The notes: generated by a model from the letters alone, not told the origin. A DNA stretch of 64,000 bases from Simiduia sp. 21SJ11W-1 (GCF_024138675.1 NZ_CP090959.1:3391001-3455000); one strand, 5' to 3'; shown: positions 45,521 through 57,129, numbered from the stretch's first letter. Translations and numbers: made by a program.

Positions 45521-46750
45521 ATGGCCGAACTTATCACTGTGCTGGCCGCACCCCTGTACCTTATTCTGATTGGCTGGGAGCTGTGGGTAGACAAGCGCCG
45601 GGGCACGGGCTTCTACCGCCTGAACGATGCCATTGCCAGCATGTCGCTAGGGGTAATATCACGCACCCACCGCTTGGTAGTATTTGCCGTGGGTACTTAT
45701 ATTTTCACCCAGGTACTGCCCACCGCGGGCGATCAATTCTGGCGCGACAACCTATGGCTTGCCTGGCTAGTGGCATTTATCGGTTACGACCTTACCTACT
45801 ACTGGAACCACCGGCTTAACCATGAAATAAACTGCCTTTGGGCCGGCCACGTGGTGCACCACCAAAGCGAAGACTACAACCTCACCACCGCCCTGCGGCA
45901 ATCGAGCGGCGGTGTGTTTGATTGGATATTTTCAATCCCGCTCTACCTCACCGGCATTCCCGCAGACATTATTATCGCCAGCGCCGGGTTAAACCTGATT
46001 TACCAGTTCTGGGTACACACCCAGCACATCAATAGATTGGGTTGGATGGAAAAATGGTTTGTCACGCCCTCACACCACCGTGTGCACCACGCACAAAACC
46101 CGCTCTACTGGGATAAAAATTACGGCGGCGTGCTCATCGTTTGGGACAAACTGTTCAACACCTTTCAGGCCGAGCGCGACGATACCCCCATTATTTATGG
46201 CGTGAGCCGGCCGCTCAACACCATGAATCCGCTAAAGGCAAATCTGCAGGTGTGGTGGTACTTGCTGCGCGATGCCCTCTACTGCAAGAGCCTTTGGGAT
46301 AAGTGCCGCATCTGGTTTATGCCCACCGGTTGGCGCCCGGCAGACATGGAAGCGCGCATTCCCATAGCGAAAACAGATCTGGCAAGTTTTCAGAAGTTCA
46401 ACCCGGAAGTCGCGGGCAACATAAAGATATATGCGCTATTTCAATTTACCGCCGCATTCTTACTGGGCTTCAGCTTTATTTTTATGTTCAGCAACGAAAC
46501 GCGCCTGATCACGCTGCTGGCAGCCTGGCTTTTCGTTACCTTGCCGCTCATCAGCACAGGGCATTTACTCGACGGCGGCAGCGCCCAATGGGAGCTTGTG
46601 CGGCTAGGCTTAAGCGCGTTGATCTTTGGGTTGTGCATTAACCAACTGCCTGGCGCGCCTTACAGCCAATGGTTTGCTGGCGGCTACCTGCTACTAAACC
46701 TTGGAGCGCTGGTGCTACTGATGAAACCTACCGCACCGCAAACAACCTAG
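45521..46750 (+). CDS. Sterol desaturase / fatty acid hydroxylase family protein
   Basis: A 409-residue membrane di-iron enzyme. The histidine boxes HRLNH, HVVHH and HHRVHH are in the usual order after the first hydrophobic segments, and further hydrophobic helices make up the C-terminus. The family inserts hydroxyls or double bonds in lipids; the substrate is unknown. The ATG at 45521 is the first ATG; a TTG at 45458 is upstream. It is separated from the TonB receptor by a terminator, so it has its own promoter. Confidence 0.88.
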   Translation: MAELITVLAAPLYLILIGWELWVDKRRGTGFYRLNDAIASMSLGVISRTHRLVVFAVGTYIFTQVLPTAGDQFWRDNLWLAWLVAFIGYDLTYYWNHRLNHEINCLWAGHVVHHQSEDYNLTTALRQSSGGVFDWIFSIPLYLTGIPADIIIASAGLNLIYQFWVHTQHINRLGWMEKWFVTPSHHRVHHAQNPLYWDKNYGGVLIVWDKLFNTFQAERDDTPIIYGVSRPLNTMNPLKANLQVWWYLLRDALYCKSLWDKCRIWFMPTGWRPADMEARIPIAKTDLASFQKFNPEVAGNIKIYALFQFTAAFLLGFSFIFMFSNETRLITLLAAWLFVTLPLISTGHLLDGGSAQWELVRLGLSALIFGLCINQLPGAPYSQWFAGGYLLLNLGALVLLMKPTAPQTT

Positions 46751-46786
46751 CGCACTAAGCGCACACTTTAGTGCAGGCATAAAAAA

Positions 46787-46809
46787 GCCCCGGTAATCCG
46801 GGGCTTTTT
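46787..46809. terminator. Bidirectional terminator between the desaturase and ychF
   Basis: A 7-bp stem GCCCCGG (46787-46793) / CCGGGGC (46798-46804) with A-tract on one side and T-tract on the other, between convergent genes. Confidence 0.88.
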
Positions 46810-46844
46810 ATCAGGCTCGTCAAATAAGGTGCGTTAAAGCTACC

Positions 46845-47936
46845 TTAAACGTTAAACAGGAAGTGCAGCACGTCGCCATCTTTAACGATGTAATCTTTAC
46901 CTTCTTTGCGCGATTTGCCCGCGGCCTTTGCACCCTGCTCGCCGGAGTATTCCACAAAGTCATCATAGGCGATGGTTTCAGCGCGAATAAAGCCACGCTC
47001 AAAATCCGTGTGGATCACACCTGCTGCCTGCGGCGCTGTGGCACCTACCGGGATTGTCCAGGCGCGCACTTCTTTTACACCGGCGGTGAAGTAGGTGTGT
47101 AGATTCAGCAAGCTGTAGCCTGCGCGAATCACGCGGTTTAAACCCGGCTCTTCCATACCCAGCTCAGCCAGAAATTCAGCTTTTTCATCGTCTTCAAGCT
47201 CGGCAATTTCAGATTCAAGCTTGTTACAAATAGGCACCACCACCGCATGTTCTTCAGCGGCAATTTTATTTACCACATCCAGATAGGGGTTATTTTCAAA
47301 ACCGTCTTCATCCACATTGGCAATGTACATAGTGGGCTTGACGGTAAGCAAATTCAGTTCTTTTAAAGCCGCCAGCTCATCGGTGTCTAAACCGAAAGAG
47401 CGCAGAGGCTTGGCTTCATTGAGATGCGGCAGAATTTTTTCAAGTAACGCCTTTTTGGCGATGGCGTCTTTATCTTGGCCTTTGGCGGCCTTGGCGTAAC
47501 GTGTGAGTGCGCGCTCGCAGGTATCCAGGTCTGCCAGGGCAAGCTCGGTGTTGATTACATCAATGTCGGCCGCCGGGTCTACCTTGTTGGCTACGTGAAT
47601 AACGTTTTCATTTTCAAAACAACGCACCACGTGGGCAATGGCATCGGTTTCGCGAATGTTCGCCAGAAACTTATTGCCCAGGCCCTCACCCTTAGAGGCA
47701 CCGGCAACAATGCCGGCGATATCGATGAACTCCATGGTGGTGGGCACTACACGCTCAGGCTTTACAATTTCTGCCAGCTTGTCTTGGCGCGGGTCTGGCA
47801 CCGGAACCACACCCGCGTTGGGCTCAATGGTACAAAAGGGAAAGTTTTCTGCATCAATGCCCGCTTTGGTCAGGGCGTTAAACAGGGTGGACTTCCCCAC
47901 ATTGGGAAGGCCGACAATGCCGCAATTAAAACCCAT
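46845..47936 (-). CDS. ychF: Ribosome-associated ATPase/GTPase YchF (OLA1 family)
   Basis: A 363-residue P-loop protein of the Obg/OLA1 family. GLPNVGKST is near residue 8, and the C-terminal TGS domain ends FLFNV. It binds ATP in preference to GTP and acts on the ribosome and in stress response in other bacteria. The ATG follows AAGGAG. It is 19 bases downstream of pth, in the usual pth-ychF order. Confidence 0.96.
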   Translation of the reverse strand: MGFNCGIVGLPNVGKSTLFNALTKAGIDAENFPFCTIEPNAGVVPVPDPRQDKLAEIVKPERVVPTTMEFIDIAGIVAGASKGEGLGNKFLANIRETDAIAHVVRCFENENVIHVANKVDPAADIDVINTELALADLDTCERALTRYAKAAKGQDKDAIAKKALLEKILPHLNEAKPLRSFGLDTDELAALKELNLLTVKPTMYIANVDEDGFENNPYLDVVNKIAAEEHAVVVPICNKLESEIAELEDDEKAEFLAELGMEEPGLNRVIRAGYSLLNLHTYFTAGVKEVRAWTIPVGATAPQAAGVIHTDFERGFIRAETIAYDDFVEYSGEQGAKAAGKSRKEGKDYIVKDGDVLHFLFNV

Positions 47937-47955
47937 AGCTGACTCCTTGGGGCGT

Positions 47956-48540
47956 CTATTTACGTGTGTGCAGCGAGCGCATAGCCGCTTCTAAATCGCC
48001 ACTCACAATGGAATTGATTTCACGCAAGCTGTCGTAGATGGCGTCATCTATGAGCTGCTGCTCTGCCTGCGGTGCGCGCTTAAGTACATAGCCGGAAACC
48101 TGGCTGGCCTGGCCTGGGTGGCCAATACCAATTCTTAAGCGCATAAAATTTTTATCGTTTGCCAACGCACTGATGATATCGCGCAAGCCGTTGTGGCCAC
48201 CGTGGCCACCGCCCACTTTCAGGCGGGCAACGCCTGGCGCCAAGTCTAGCTCATCGTGTGCGACCAATATCTGGCTGGCTGCGATTTTATAAAAACTCGC
48301 CAAGCCCCCCACCGATTGCCCACTGCGGTTCATGAAGGTGGTGGGCACCAGCAAACGGACATCTTTACCGTTAATAAAGGCGCGGCCGGTCAGGCCAAAT
48401 AGCTTGCTGTCTGCTGCGAGTGTTACGCTGTGCTGTTTTGCCAGCTCAAAAACGAAATCGGCCCCTGCATTATGACGAGTCCGGTCGTATTCTTGGCCCG
48501 GGTTACCCAGGCCAACAATTAACTTTACGGATTCACTCAT
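47956..48540 (-). CDS. pth: Peptidyl-tRNA hydrolase
   Basis: A 194-residue Pth enzyme that frees tRNA from dropped-off peptidyl-tRNA. N-terminal [17 protein letters not shown] contains the catalytic His. [12 protein letters not shown] and RIGIGHPG are the later family motifs. Length matches the family. It lies between rplY and ychF. Confidence 0.96.
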   Translation of the reverse strand: MSESVKLIVGLGNPGQEYDRTRHNAGADFVFELAKQHSVTLAADSKLFGLTGRAFINGKDVRLLVPTTFMNRSGQSVGGLASFYKIAASQILVAHDELDLAPGVARLKVGGGHGGHNGLRDIISALANDKNFMRLRIGIGHPGQASQVSGYVLKRAPQAEQQLIDDAIYDSLREINSIVSGDLEAAMRSLHTRK

Positions 48541-48572
48541 AGTGCAGGGGCCGAATTCAAACAGCCGTCGAC

Positions 48573-49211
48573 TTATTCAGCGTCAGTTGCTGCTTCGCCT
48601 TCATCAGCTGCGTCTTCAGAAGCCATACCGCGTGGCTTGATGATGCTCACAACCGGCAGGTCGTGGTCGCCACCTTGGGCCAACGCGAGAGACTCAACGC
48701 CCTTAGGCAGTTTGATGTCTGAAATGTGCAAGCTTTCGCCAACGCCCAGGTCTGCCACGTCAACTTCGATGAACTCAGGCAGATCTTTTGGCAATACGTT
48801 GATTTCCAGATCGGTCAACAGGTGCGATACGATACCGCCACCCTGCTTAACGCCTTTGGCGGTAGCTTCGTTGATGAAGTGCAGTGGTACACGTACATGC
48901 ATCTTCTGGCCACGAACAACGCGCTGGAAGTCGGCGTGCAGCACAACAGGCTTGGCTGGGTGACGCTGCAGATCCTTCAGGATTACGTCTTCTGCTTTGC
49001 CATCAACTACCAAAGAGATGATGTGCGAGTAGAAGGCTTCGTTTTCCAGGTGGTGAACCAGATCTTTGTGATCAATCTGAATGTTCTGTGGCTTAGACTT
49101 ACCGCCGTAAATAATGGCGGGTACCTTTTCAGCAAGACGACGAAGGCGGCGGCTCGCACCTTTCCCTTCTACGTCGCGCTTTTCAGCGTTCAGTGTAAAT
49201 GCATCAGACAT
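48573..49211 (-). CDS. rplY: 50S ribosomal protein L25 (Ctc form)
   Basis: A 212-residue L25/TL5/Ctc protein: an N-terminal 5S-binding L25 domain ([14 protein letters not shown], then PAIIYGG) and a C-terminal beta domain. The long acidic tail ([14 protein letters not shown]) is typical of this longer form. It lies in the prs-rplY-pth operon. Confidence 0.95.
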   Translation of the reverse strand: MSDAFTLNAEKRDVEGKGASRRLRRLAEKVPAIIYGGKSKPQNIQIDHKDLVHHLENEAFYSHIISLVVDGKAEDVILKDLQRHPAKPVVLHADFQRVVRGQKMHVRVPLHFINEATAKGVKQGGGIVSHLLTDLEINVLPKDLPEFIEVDVADLGVGESLHISDIKLPKGVESLALAQGGDHDLPVVSIIKPRGMASEDAADEGEAATDAE

Positions 49212-49303
49212 TGATGTGTCCTCAATATGCCATCTTGACCTGCGACCAGTCGCGATGGATTTCAGTTATGCCGATTATCGGCGGTTAACACTCGTGCCGC
49301 CGC

Positions 49304-50248
49304 TTACATGCGGAACATGGCACTCAGCGATTCTTCATTGCTTAAGCGGCGCACCGCTTCAGCCAACATCTTTGAAAGTGTGAGCTGGCGAATGCGCGGG
49401 CACTCGGCGGCTGAGCCTTTCAAAGGAATGGAATCTGTCACTACCAGCTCATCCAATACCGAGCCGTTGATGTTCTCAATGGCGCGGCCAGAGAGCACCG
49501 GGTGGGTACAATAGGCCACCACTTTCTTGGCGCCGCGGTCTTTCAGTGCGGCAGCGGCACTGCACAGGGTGCCGGCGGTATCTACCATGTCGTCAATCAA
49601 CAAACAGGTGCGGCCTTCTACATCACCGATCAGGTTCATCACCTCGGCCATGTTGGCTTTCGGGCGACGCTTATCGATGATGGCAAGTTCTATATCTAGC
49701 TGCTTGGCGATGGCGCGGGCGCGTACAACGCCGCCAATGTCGGGCGATACCACAACCAAGTCTTCAAAGTTTTGCTTTTCTATATCTTCAATCAACACAG
49801 ACGAGCCGTAGACGTTATCTACCGGCACATCGAAGAAGCCCTGAATCTGCTCTGCGTGTAAATCCACGGTTAATACGCGATCAACACCTACGGCAACCAT
49901 CATGTCGGCCACTACTTTGGCGGTAATAGGTACACGGGCCGAGCGCACGCGGCGATCTTGGCGGGCGTAACCGAAGTAAGGCAACACAGCAGTGATGCGT
50001 CCGGCTGATGCACGACGCAGCGCATCTACCATCACGATTAATTCCATGAGGTTATCGTTAGTGGGCGCACAAGTAGACTGCACCACAAAAACATCGCAAC
50101 CACGCACATTCTCGTTGAGCTCAACGGACACTTCGCCGTCTGAGAATTTGTTGACGCTGGCATCGCCGAGCGGCAACCCCAAACTTTCAACGATTTTTTG
50201 CGTCAACGCGGGGTTCGCGTTGCCCGTAAAGACCATGAAATTGTTCAC
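49304..50248 (-). CDS. prs: Ribose-phosphate pyrophosphokinase
   Basis: A 314-residue enzyme that makes PRPP from ribose 5-phosphate and ATP. Motifs include FSDGEV, the R-Q-D-R catalytic flexible loop ([15 protein letters not shown]) and the PRPP loop [10 protein letters not shown]. The GTG start at 50248 is taken for the family length; an ATG 12 bases later is also possible. It lies downstream of tRNA-Gln. Confidence 0.96.
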   Translation of the reverse strand: MNNFMVFTGNANPALTQKIVESLGLPLGDASVNKFSDGEVSVELNENVRGCDVFVVQSTCAPTNDNLMELIVMVDALRRASAGRITAVLPYFGYARQDRRVRSARVPITAKVVADMMVAVGVDRVLTVDLHAEQIQGFFDVPVDNVYGSSVLIEDIEKQNFEDLVVVSPDIGGVVRARAIAKQLDIELAIIDKRRPKANMAEVMNLIGDVEGRTCLLIDDMVDTAGTLCSAAAALKDRGAKKVVAYCTHPVLSGRAIENINGSVLDELVVTDSIPLKGSAAECPRIRQLTLSKMLAEAVRRLSNEESLSAMFRM

Positions 50249-50387
50249 GAGGGGATTACCTTTGCTGCCAGTTAGCTATGAAGATTCAGGTTCTTTTGAT
50301 GTCTGTGTCAAAGTCACTGAGTATAGAAATCAGATGCCTATCGCGGGTAATTCTAGTCAGAATTCTCTCAAAGCACCTTGATGAAAA

Positions 50388-50462
50388 TGGCAGGGGCAGA
50401 AGGATTCGAACCTTCGCATGACGGGATCAAAACCCGCTGCCTTACCGCTTGGCTATGCCCCT
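50388..50462 (-). tRNA. tRNA-Gln (TTG)
   Basis: A 75-nt tRNA with AGGGGCA/TGCCCCT acceptor stem, TTG anticodon in TTTTGAT, T-loop GTTCGAATC and encoded CCA. It lies between ispE and prs, as in many gammaproteobacteria. The ispE stop codon is inside it. Confidence 0.95.
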
Positions 50463-51322
50463 GTATCGTCAATTTGCTGGAGCAGGCTATGTAAGGGTGA
50501 TATGTTCACAGCTTGCGCTACGAACCCTTGCCACTGCTTTGGAAGAATGCACAAAACTGATTGTGCTGCTTCCGCTGTGGCGAAGGCGCAATACACACTG
50601 GCACCTGTTCCAGTCATCTGAGCTGCACCAAATTGATTAAGCCAATCAATGACTTGGCGCACTTGAGGGTGGAGCTTAACAACCAGCTCCTGGCAGTCGT
50701 TCTGGCCACCCTGCTCAAGAAAGGCCGCTACTGTAATGTTGGGCGTGCCTCTTGTCAAATCTTTGTGTGAAAATATTTCAGCAGTAGAGACGTGGCAATT
50801 GGGCGTAACTACCAAGTACCATTTTGGCTCCATCGCCACCGGCGTAAGTTGCTCGCCAACGCCTTCAGCCCAAGCCGTTTGCCCCATCACAAATACCGGC
50901 ACATCAGCACCGAGCTGTAGGCCAACTTCCGCTAAATGCGGCAAACTCAAGCCGGCACCCCACAAATGATTTAATGCCACAAGGGTGGTAGCTGCATTGG
51001 ATGACCCGCCCCCAAGGCCGCCCCCCATAGGGATGCGCTTGTCTACCCCGATGCGCACTCCCTGGGTATTGCCCGTGGCGTATTGCAAAGCACGCGCGGC
51101 ACGCACTATCAGGTTATCTTCGGCTGGCACATCAGCCACCGGGTTGAGCAACACCACGTCACCTGAGTCGTTTGGCTCGAAGGTGAGGTAGTCGGCGTAA
51201 TTTAATAATTGAAACAGCGTTTGCAGGTTGTGGTAGCCGTCAGGCCTCTGCCCGGTAATGTGTAAGCATAAATTGAGCTTTGCCGGCGCTGGCCAACGAA
51301 CTGCAGCTTTTGTACCTAACAC
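50453..51322 (-). CDS. ispE: 4-diphosphocytidyl-2-C-methyl-D-erythritol kinase
   Basis: A 289-residue GHMP kinase of the MEP isoprenoid pathway. The N-terminus [21 protein letters not shown] and the ATP loop [15 protein letters not shown] are typical. I chose the GTG at 51322, which overlaps the lolB stop and follows a purine-rich ribosome site; a TTG at 51346 is an alternative. Its TAG stop (50453-50455) lies at bases 8-10 of tRNA-Gln, so the coding region and tRNA overlap by ten bases. Confidence 0.94.
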   Translation of the reverse strand: MLGTKAAVRWPAPAKLNLCLHITGQRPDGYHNLQTLFQLLNYADYLTFEPNDSGDVVLLNPVADVPAEDNLIVRAARALQYATGNTQGVRIGVDKRIPMGGGLGGGSSNAATTLVALNHLWGAGLSLPHLAEVGLQLGADVPVFVMGQTAWAEGVGEQLTPVAMEPKWYLVVTPNCHVSTAEIFSHKDLTRGTPNITVAAFLEQGGQNDCQELVVKLHPQVRQVIDWLNQFGAAQMTGTGASVYCAFATAEAAQSVLCILPKQWQGFVAQAVNISPLHSLLQQIDDTGA

Positions 51323-51945
51323 TAACTCTCTGCCCCCAATTGCCAATCGTTGATTACCAAAATTAACCGCACCCCTAAAGCCTTGGATTCCGCCTTCAGG
51401 CGGCCGGGCAGTGCATGGCCCTGCACCAGCTTATATTGGCTGTACTCAAGCTCCCAGCCATCTTGGCTCTGGCCCACCAACAGGCCTTGCTCGTTGCGCG
51501 CGATTTGGGCGCGCGCGCTGCCCGGTGCCGGCAGGCCTCGCACCCAGTATTCCAGCGCGGCCATGGGCAACTGCCAGCCAAATGCCTTCTGCACTAACTC
51601 TGTTGCATTGCGCGCATAGCGAACCTGGTCGCCCTGGGTGAGCTTAACCCCTTGCGCGCTGCCGTTAATCTTGGCACTGCCTTGGCCCAAAGGCCCTTGC
51701 ATACGGATGCTGTATTGGCCGGGTGCCTGATCCCAATTCACATAGGCACTGCCGCTGTCACCCGGGGCACGCACGCCCAGCTTGCCATCAAAGCGCCACT
51801 GATCGATTGCCAGCAAGGCTTGCTCGCGCTCATCGAGCACCCAACCTGCCGGTAGCGGCTGCAGGCGTGTGCAAGCGGTCACAGCGAACACCATCCACAG
51901 TGCAATTACGCTTTTTAGCCCAGCCGCGTGTAAGCACTTACTCAT
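51322..51945 (-). CDS. lolB: Outer-membrane lipoprotein LolB
   Basis: A 207-residue lipoprotein that receives lipoproteins from LolA and inserts them in the outer membrane. The signal peptide ends in the lipobox VTAC at residue 25. The LolB pattern [10 protein letters not shown] is near residue 51. It overlaps the upstream TPR gene by eight bases and ispE by one base. Confidence 0.92.
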   Translation of the reverse strand: MSKCLHAAGLKSVIALWMVFAVTACTRLQPLPAGWVLDEREQALLAIDQWRFDGKLGVRAPGDSGSAYVNWDQAPGQYSIRMQGPLGQGSAKINGSAQGVKLTQGDQVRYARNATELVQKAFGWQLPMAALEYWVRGLPAPGSARAQIARNEQGLLVGQSQDGWELEYSQYKLVQGHALPGRLKAESKALGVRLILVINDWQLGAES

Positions 51946-53680
51946 CGGCAGGCTCTGCCCCCAGGCGCTTCATGGCGTTGGGAATAATGCTATTGCGCGG
52001 GTTCAGCTCAATGCCGGCCTGCCACACTTCCAGCGCTTCTTGCTGCTGGCCGGTAACCCAGAGCACCTCGCCCAAGTGCGCTGCTATTTCCGGATCAGGG
52101 TAGAGTTTGAGCGCTTCGCGCAGGCGCAGTATGGCCTCGGCATAATTGCCCAAACGGTATTGCACCCAGCCCAGGCTATCAATAATGGCGGCGTCGTCCG
52201 GCTTTAGCAGGTGCGCCTGCTTAATGAGTTCATAGGCCTCCTGGTAGCGCTCGGTTCGGTCTGCCAGGGTATAACCTAGGGCATTGAGCGCGGTGGCATT
52301 GTTTGGCTCAAAGCGGATAACCCGGCGCAGGTCACGCTCGGCCAGATCGATCATATCGCGACGCTCGTTTACCAGCGCCCGGCTGTACAGCAGTTGAGTA
52401 CTCTCGGGCAACTGCGTCAAACCCTGAGTGAGTACTTGCTCTGCGGCATCAAGGTGGCCGTATTTCGCAAGTATTTCAGCCTCCAGTGCATAGAGCCGCT
52501 CATGGGTTTGGGGCACCTTGGCACGCACGGCTTCCATGCGCGTATGGGCAGGCTCCAGCTCACCGGCGGCCACCAGAATCTCTAGCGTTTGCACCAGCGC
52601 AGGCATGAAATCGGGGCCGATTTCCACCTTTAAATAATGGTTGAGTGCCGATTGGTAGTCCCGCTGCTCCTGCGCGATGCGGGCAAGGTAATAGTGCGCC
52701 GTTGAGCGGCGGCGCTCTACATCGAGCAATTCAGCGAACAGCACTTCGGCCTCATCAAAGCGCTGCTGCTCAAAACGAATTAACCCCAAAGACAACTGCA
52801 AATCTACATCGCCCGGGTGATCTGCCAGCAGCACTTCGAACTGTTCTGCTGCCTTTTCAAGATCTGTTGAGGCAAGCAGCCTGGCATACTGCAAGCGCAA
52901 ACGCTGATCTTCCGGCGAGGTGTCTACCAGTACCGCCATCTGGCGCAGCGCACCCACCTGATCACCCGATTGATAACGCAAACGCGCCTGCAGTGCCTGC
53001 GCCTGATTGCTGTCGGGCTCCAGCGCAACGGCCTTGGCGACGGCCGCAAGCGCCGGCTCAAACTGCCCCTGCTGCTGGTAAGTAAGCGCTAACGCCATCC
53101 ACAAAGGCTGCTGATCTGCATGGCTTGCCTCCAGCGCCTGCAGGCCGGCCAACAACTGCTCGCGCTCTATATCTGTGCCCTTGCCTGCAAAGGCAGCCAC
53201 AGTTTGCAACAGCAGGGGGTTGCCTTTCGCTAGCAGGTACTCTGCGTGGGCGAAGGCCTCGTTCAAGCGGCCTGCCTCGGCAAGCTCGCTTGCCGCCAGC
53301 ACCCGCGCTTCGTTGTTGCCTGGCTCAAGTTCCACCCACAGCACCGACATTTCAAGCGCTGCGCGATGCTCCTCCATAAAGCGTGCAATGCGCGCGGCGC
53401 GCGCCACCACGCCAAGATCGCGGGTTTCATAGGCCTGTTGTACGTAGTTGGATAACGCAATATCAAAGCGCTGCTGGTGGCCGGCCAGCTCCGCCACCAT
53501 GAGGGAATAGAGCGTATCTGGGGCAAAGGGCCGCTCTTTTACAGGCTCTGGGGCGGGCTCTACCGGCTCGGGCGCTGGCTGCGCCTGCGCTTCTACCACT
53601 TCGGGCTCAGGGGCCTGGGTAGCACAACCGGCAACCAACGCCAGGATTCCAAGGGCAACAAACAAAGCTGTAGGTTTCAT
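51938..53680 (-). CDS. TPR-repeat lipoprotein, lolB-associated
   Basis: A 580-residue lipoprotein with signal peptide and lipobox VAGC (Cys 19), then a Pro/Glu/Ala-rich linker, then many TPR units to the C-terminus. It is the first gene of the TPR-lolB-ispE run, a conserved gammaproteobacterial neighbourhood. Its role may be in envelope assembly but is not known. It is divergent from hemA, with the promoters in 53681-53927. Confidence 0.9.
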   Translation of the reverse strand: MKPTALFVALGILALVAGCATQAPEPEVVEAQAQPAPEPVEPAPEPVKERPFAPDTLYSLMVAELAGHQQRFDIALSNYVQQAYETRDLGVVARAARIARFMEEHRAALEMSVLWVELEPGNNEARVLAASELAEAGRLNEAFAHAEYLLAKGNPLLLQTVAAFAGKGTDIEREQLLAGLQALEASHADQQPLWMALALTYQQQGQFEPALAAVAKAVALEPDSNQAQALQARLRYQSGDQVGALRQMAVLVDTSPEDQRLRLQYARLLASTDLEKAAEQFEVLLADHPGDVDLQLSLGLIRFEQQRFDEAEVLFAELLDVERRRSTAHYYLARIAQEQRDYQSALNHYLKVEIGPDFMPALVQTLEILVAAGELEPAHTRMEAVRAKVPQTHERLYALEAEILAKYGHLDAAEQVLTQGLTQLPESTQLLYSRALVNERRDMIDLAERDLRRVIRFEPNNATALNALGYTLADRTERYQEAYELIKQAHLLKPDDAAIIDSLGWVQYRLGNYAEAILRLREALKLYPDPEIAAHLGEVLWVTGQQQEALEVWQAGIELNPRNSIIPNAMKRLGAEPADE

Positions 53681-53927
53681 AAGACTCCGAATTCAATGCC
53701 GCCCTAAATTTGGGCCAGCAGCGCCAGCACACAGGCCGACCTTAGCGAGGGTTTATCCATAACCGAATGCAATAAGCGCAGATTACCATGGCCAACAAGC
53801 CTGCCCTAGGGGCGCACCGGCAACTGCTACTATTTTAGACCAGCAGATGCCGGTGCCTTGTACTTGTCACAGCGGCTCGCAAACGGGACAATTGGCGCCC
53901 ATTCACCGCAGCAGACGTTCGCCATTC

Positions 53928-55190
53928 ATGACCTTTCTGGCCTTAGGTATCAATCACCACACGGCGCCCCTGGCGCTCCGTGAGCGCGTGGCCTTTGCAC
54001 CAGAGGCGGTGGCCGGGGCCCTGCAACAGGCCAGGCAGGCACTGGGCACGCAGGATGTGGCCATTCTTTCTACCTGCAACCGTACGGAAATATACACCTT
54101 TGCCAATATTGAGACCGGCAAACTGGTGGAATGGTTCGGCCAATACCATCAAATACCCGCTGAAGAGTTACTCCCCTACCACTATGTGCACCAGGGCGAG
54201 GCGGCCATTGGCCACATGATGCAAGTGGCCTGTGGCCTGAATTCACTGATATTGGGTGAGCCGCAAATTCTTGGCCAGATGAAATCGGCCTATGCGGTGG
54301 CCTGCGAAGCCGGCACTGTGCAAAGCCCCCTGCACGCGGCCTTCCAGCATATTTTCAGCATTGCGAAAAAAGTGCGCACCGAAACCGCCATCGGCGAAAA
54401 TCCGGTGTCGGTAGCCTACGCCGCGGTGAGCCTTGCGCAACAGATTTTTGCCGACCTTCGCCAGCAATCTGCGCTGCTCATTGGTGCCGGCGAGATGATT
54501 GAACTGGTGGCACGGCACCTGCGCGAACAGGGTGTGCGCAACATCACCGTGGCCAACCGCACACTGTCGCGAGCTGCAGATTTGGCCGAGCGCTTTGGCG
54601 CCACCCCGATTTTACTTTCAGACATCCCAACGGTGCTGCACAACGCCGACATGGTGATTTCATCCACCGCCAGCCAGCTGCCCATTCTAGGTAAAGGTGC
54701 CGTGGAAACGGCGCTGAAAAAGCGCAAGCACAAGCCGATTTTTATGGTAGATATTGCCGTACCACGCGATATAGAGCCACAGGTTGCCGAGCTTGATGAC
54801 GTGTTCTTATTCAGCGTGGATGATTTAAAAGAAGTCATCGACGAAAACCGGAAATCCCGCGAAGAAGCCGCCGATGCCGCGCGCACCATTATTAATGAGG
54901 GTGTGCTTAAGTTTACGCGCCAACAGGGTGTGCAGGGCGCACGCGATGCCATTCGCGCGCTGCGCTCGCAAGCCGAGGCAATAAAATCCCAAGAGCTTAA
55001 AAAAGCCCTTAATGCGCTAAACGGTGGCGCAAACCCCGAGCAAGTGCTGGCTCAGCTGGCCAACGGCTTAACCAACAAAATTCTCCACCAACCCACCACA
55101 GCTCTGCGCGATGCAAGCGCCGAGGGCCGTGAAGATTTAATAACACTCGCCTATGAGCTGTTTGCCCTTGATGCAAATAAGCCGGAGTAA
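53928..55190 (+). CDS. hemA: Glutamyl-tRNA reductase
   Basis: A 420-residue enzyme of tetrapyrrole biosynthesis that reduces glutamyl-tRNA to glutamate-1-semialdehyde. The N-terminal [15 protein letters not shown] and catalytic Cys50 in ILSTCNRTE are present. The NADPH domain has [11 protein letters not shown], and the dimerisation helix follows. The start is taken at ATG 53928 because the family begins there; the frame is open further upstream. Confidence 0.96.
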   Translation: MTFLALGINHHTAPLALRERVAFAPEAVAGALQQARQALGTQDVAILSTCNRTEIYTFANIETGKLVEWFGQYHQIPAEELLPYHYVHQGEAAIGHMMQVACGLNSLILGEPQILGQMKSAYAVACEAGTVQSPLHAAFQHIFSIAKKVRTETAIGENPVSVAYAAVSLAQQIFADLRQQSALLIGAGEMIELVARHLREQGVRNITVANRTLSRAADLAERFGATPILLSDIPTVLHNADMVISSTASQLPILGKGAVETALKKRKHKPIFMVDIAVPRDIEPQVAELDDVFLFSVDDLKEVIDENRKSREEAADAARTIINEGVLKFTRQQGVQGARDAIRALRSQAEAIKSQELKKALNALNGGANPEQVLAQLANGLTNKILHQPTTALRDASAEGREDLITLAYELFALDANKPE

Positions 55191-55199
55191 CTACTAGCC

Positions 55200-56288
55200 A
55201 TGAAAGATTCTATTCGGCTCAAACTTGAGTCACTTACCGACCGCTATGAAGAAGTGTCGGCGCTGCTGTCTGACCCAGATGTGATTAGCGATCAAAATAA
55301 ATTCCGCGAGCTGAGCAAGGAATACGCTGAGCTTGAGCCCGTTGTGCAATGCTTCAACAGATTTCTTTCGCTCAATGAAGATATTCTGGAAGCCCGCGAG
55401 CTCATGAAAGACGGCGATCCCGAAATGCGCGAAATGGCCCAGATGGCCCTCGAAGAGGCGCAAGAACAGCTGGCACCGCTCGATAGCGAACTGCAACTGT
55501 TGCTGCTGCCAAAAGATCCGAACGATCACAAAAACGTGTTTCTTGAAATTCGCGCGGGTACCGGCGGCGATGAAGCGGCGATTTTTTCGGGCGACCTGTT
55601 CCGCATGTACAGCAAATATGCCGAATCGCGTAAATGGCGCATTGAGGTGCTGAGCGAAAACGCCGGCGAGCACGGCGGCTATAAGGAAATCATCACCCGG
55701 GTTGTGGGCCAAGGTGTTTACTCCCAATTAAAGTTTGAATCCGGCGCTCACCGCGTGCAGCGAGTGCCTGAAACCGAATCTCAAGGGCGCATTCACACCT
55801 CGGCATGCACTGTGGCGGTAATGCCAGAGGCCGATGAGCTTGAAGAAGTGAACATCAATAAAAACGAATTGCGCATAGACACCTTCCGCTCATCGGGTGC
55901 AGGCGGCCAGCACGTTAACACTACCGACTCCGCCATTCGCATCACCCATATTCCAACGGGCATTGTGGTGGAGTGCCAAGACGAGCGCTCGCAACACAAA
56001 AACAAAGCCCGTGCCATGAGCCTGCTTGCCTCAAAACTTGCCAGTGCCCAGGAAGAACAAGCAGCAGCAGCCATGGCCAGCGAACGCAGAAGCCTGGTGG
56101 GCAGTGGCGATCGTTCCGAGCGCATTCGCACCTACAACTACCCGCAGGGGCGCGTAACCGATCATCGCATCAACCTCACGCTGTACAAGCTTTCAGAAAT
56201 TATGGAAGGCAAGCTTGATGAAGTGGTACAACCACTGGTGCAGGAATATCAGGCCGATCAACTGGCAGCACTTGCTGATAAATCCTGA
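55200..56288 (+). CDS. prfA: Peptide chain release factor 1
   Basis: A 362-residue class I release factor for UAA/UAG stops. The tripeptide motif region lies near residue 185, and GGQ is in [15 protein letters not shown] (about residue 235). It follows hemA by nine bases and ends in overlap with prmC, which methylates this GGQ glutamine. Confidence 0.97.
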   Translation: MKDSIRLKLESLTDRYEEVSALLSDPDVISDQNKFRELSKEYAELEPVVQCFNRFLSLNEDILEARELMKDGDPEMREMAQMALEEAQEQLAPLDSELQLLLLPKDPNDHKNVFLEIRAGTGGDEAAIFSGDLFRMYSKYAESRKWRIEVLSENAGEHGGYKEIITRVVGQGVYSQLKFESGAHRVQRVPETESQGRIHTSACTVAVMPEADELEEVNINKNELRIDTFRSSGAGGQHVNTTDSAIRITHIPTGIVVECQDERSQHKNKARAMSLLASKLASAQEEQAAAAMASERRSLVGSGDRSERIRTYNYPQGRVTDHRINLTLYKLSEIMEGKLDEVVQPLVQEYQADQLAALADKS

Positions 56289-57124
56289 TGGCCACGGTGG
56301 CAGACCTGCTGCAACAAGCACGCTCCCTTACCGATGTAAGCGACACAGCACGGCTGGATACAGAGCTGTTGTTGTGTCGTGCGCTTAACAAAACGCGCAG
56401 CTTTTTATACACCTGGCCTGAAAAGCAAGTAGACCCAGCCGCCGCACTCGAATTTAATGCATTGCTCAAGCGCCGCCAAAAAGGCGAGCCCATTGCCTAC
56501 ATTCTTGGCCAGCAGGAATTTTGGTCTCTGCCATTGGCGGTTGCGCCCAGCACCTTGATCCCCCGTGCCGACACAGAGACACTCGTCGCCTGGGCACTGC
56601 AGCGTAAATTGCCTGCAGGTGCACACGTTGTAGACCTAGGCACAGGCACCGGTGCCATTGCGTTGGCTTTGGCGCACGAAAGGCCCCAATGGCAGCTCAC
56701 CGGTGTAGACCTCTCGCACGAAGCCGTCGCCCTCGCGCAAACCAACGCCGCGAATTTAAATATCAATAACTGTACTTTTTTGCAGGGCAGCTGGTATGAA
56801 CCATTGGATAGAGGGCAGTTTCATTTAATTGTTACCAACCCACCCTACATAGACGCCACAGATCCGCATTTGGCGCAAGGTGACGTGCGATTTGAGCCAC
56901 ACAGCGCGCTGGTTGCGGCAGACCAGGGCCTGGCCGATTTAAAAACAATTGCCGAAGGCGCGTGCAACGCCCTGCATCCCGGAGGCTGGCTCGGCATGGA
57001 GCATGGCTTTGCGCAGGCTCCAGCGGTGCAATCGCTTTTGCAGAGCCTTTGCTTTAAACAGGTTGCCAGTGAGTCAGATCTTGGCGGCCAGCCGCGTATT
57101 ACCTTTGGGCAATGGCCGGAGTAG
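56288..57124 (+). CDS. prmC: Release factor glutamine methyltransferase
   Basis: A 278-residue SAM-dependent N5-glutamine methyltransferase acting on the GGQ motif of release factors. The motif VDLGTGTGAIALAL and catalytic NPPYID are seen. It overlaps the prfA stop by one base, as is typical. Confidence 0.96.
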   Translation: MATVADLLQQARSLTDVSDTARLDTELLLCRALNKTRSFLYTWPEKQVDPAAALEFNALLKRRQKGEPIAYILGQQEFWSLPLAVAPSTLIPRADTETLVAWALQRKLPAGAHVVDLGTGTGAIALALAHERPQWQLTGVDLSHEAVALAQTNAANLNINNCTFLQGSWYEPLDRGQFHLIVTNPPYIDATDPHLAQGDVRFEPHSALVAADQGLADLKTIAEGACNALHPGGWLGMEHGFAQAPAVQSLLQSLCFKQVASESDLGGQPRITFGQWPE

Positions 57125-57129
57125 CCTGA

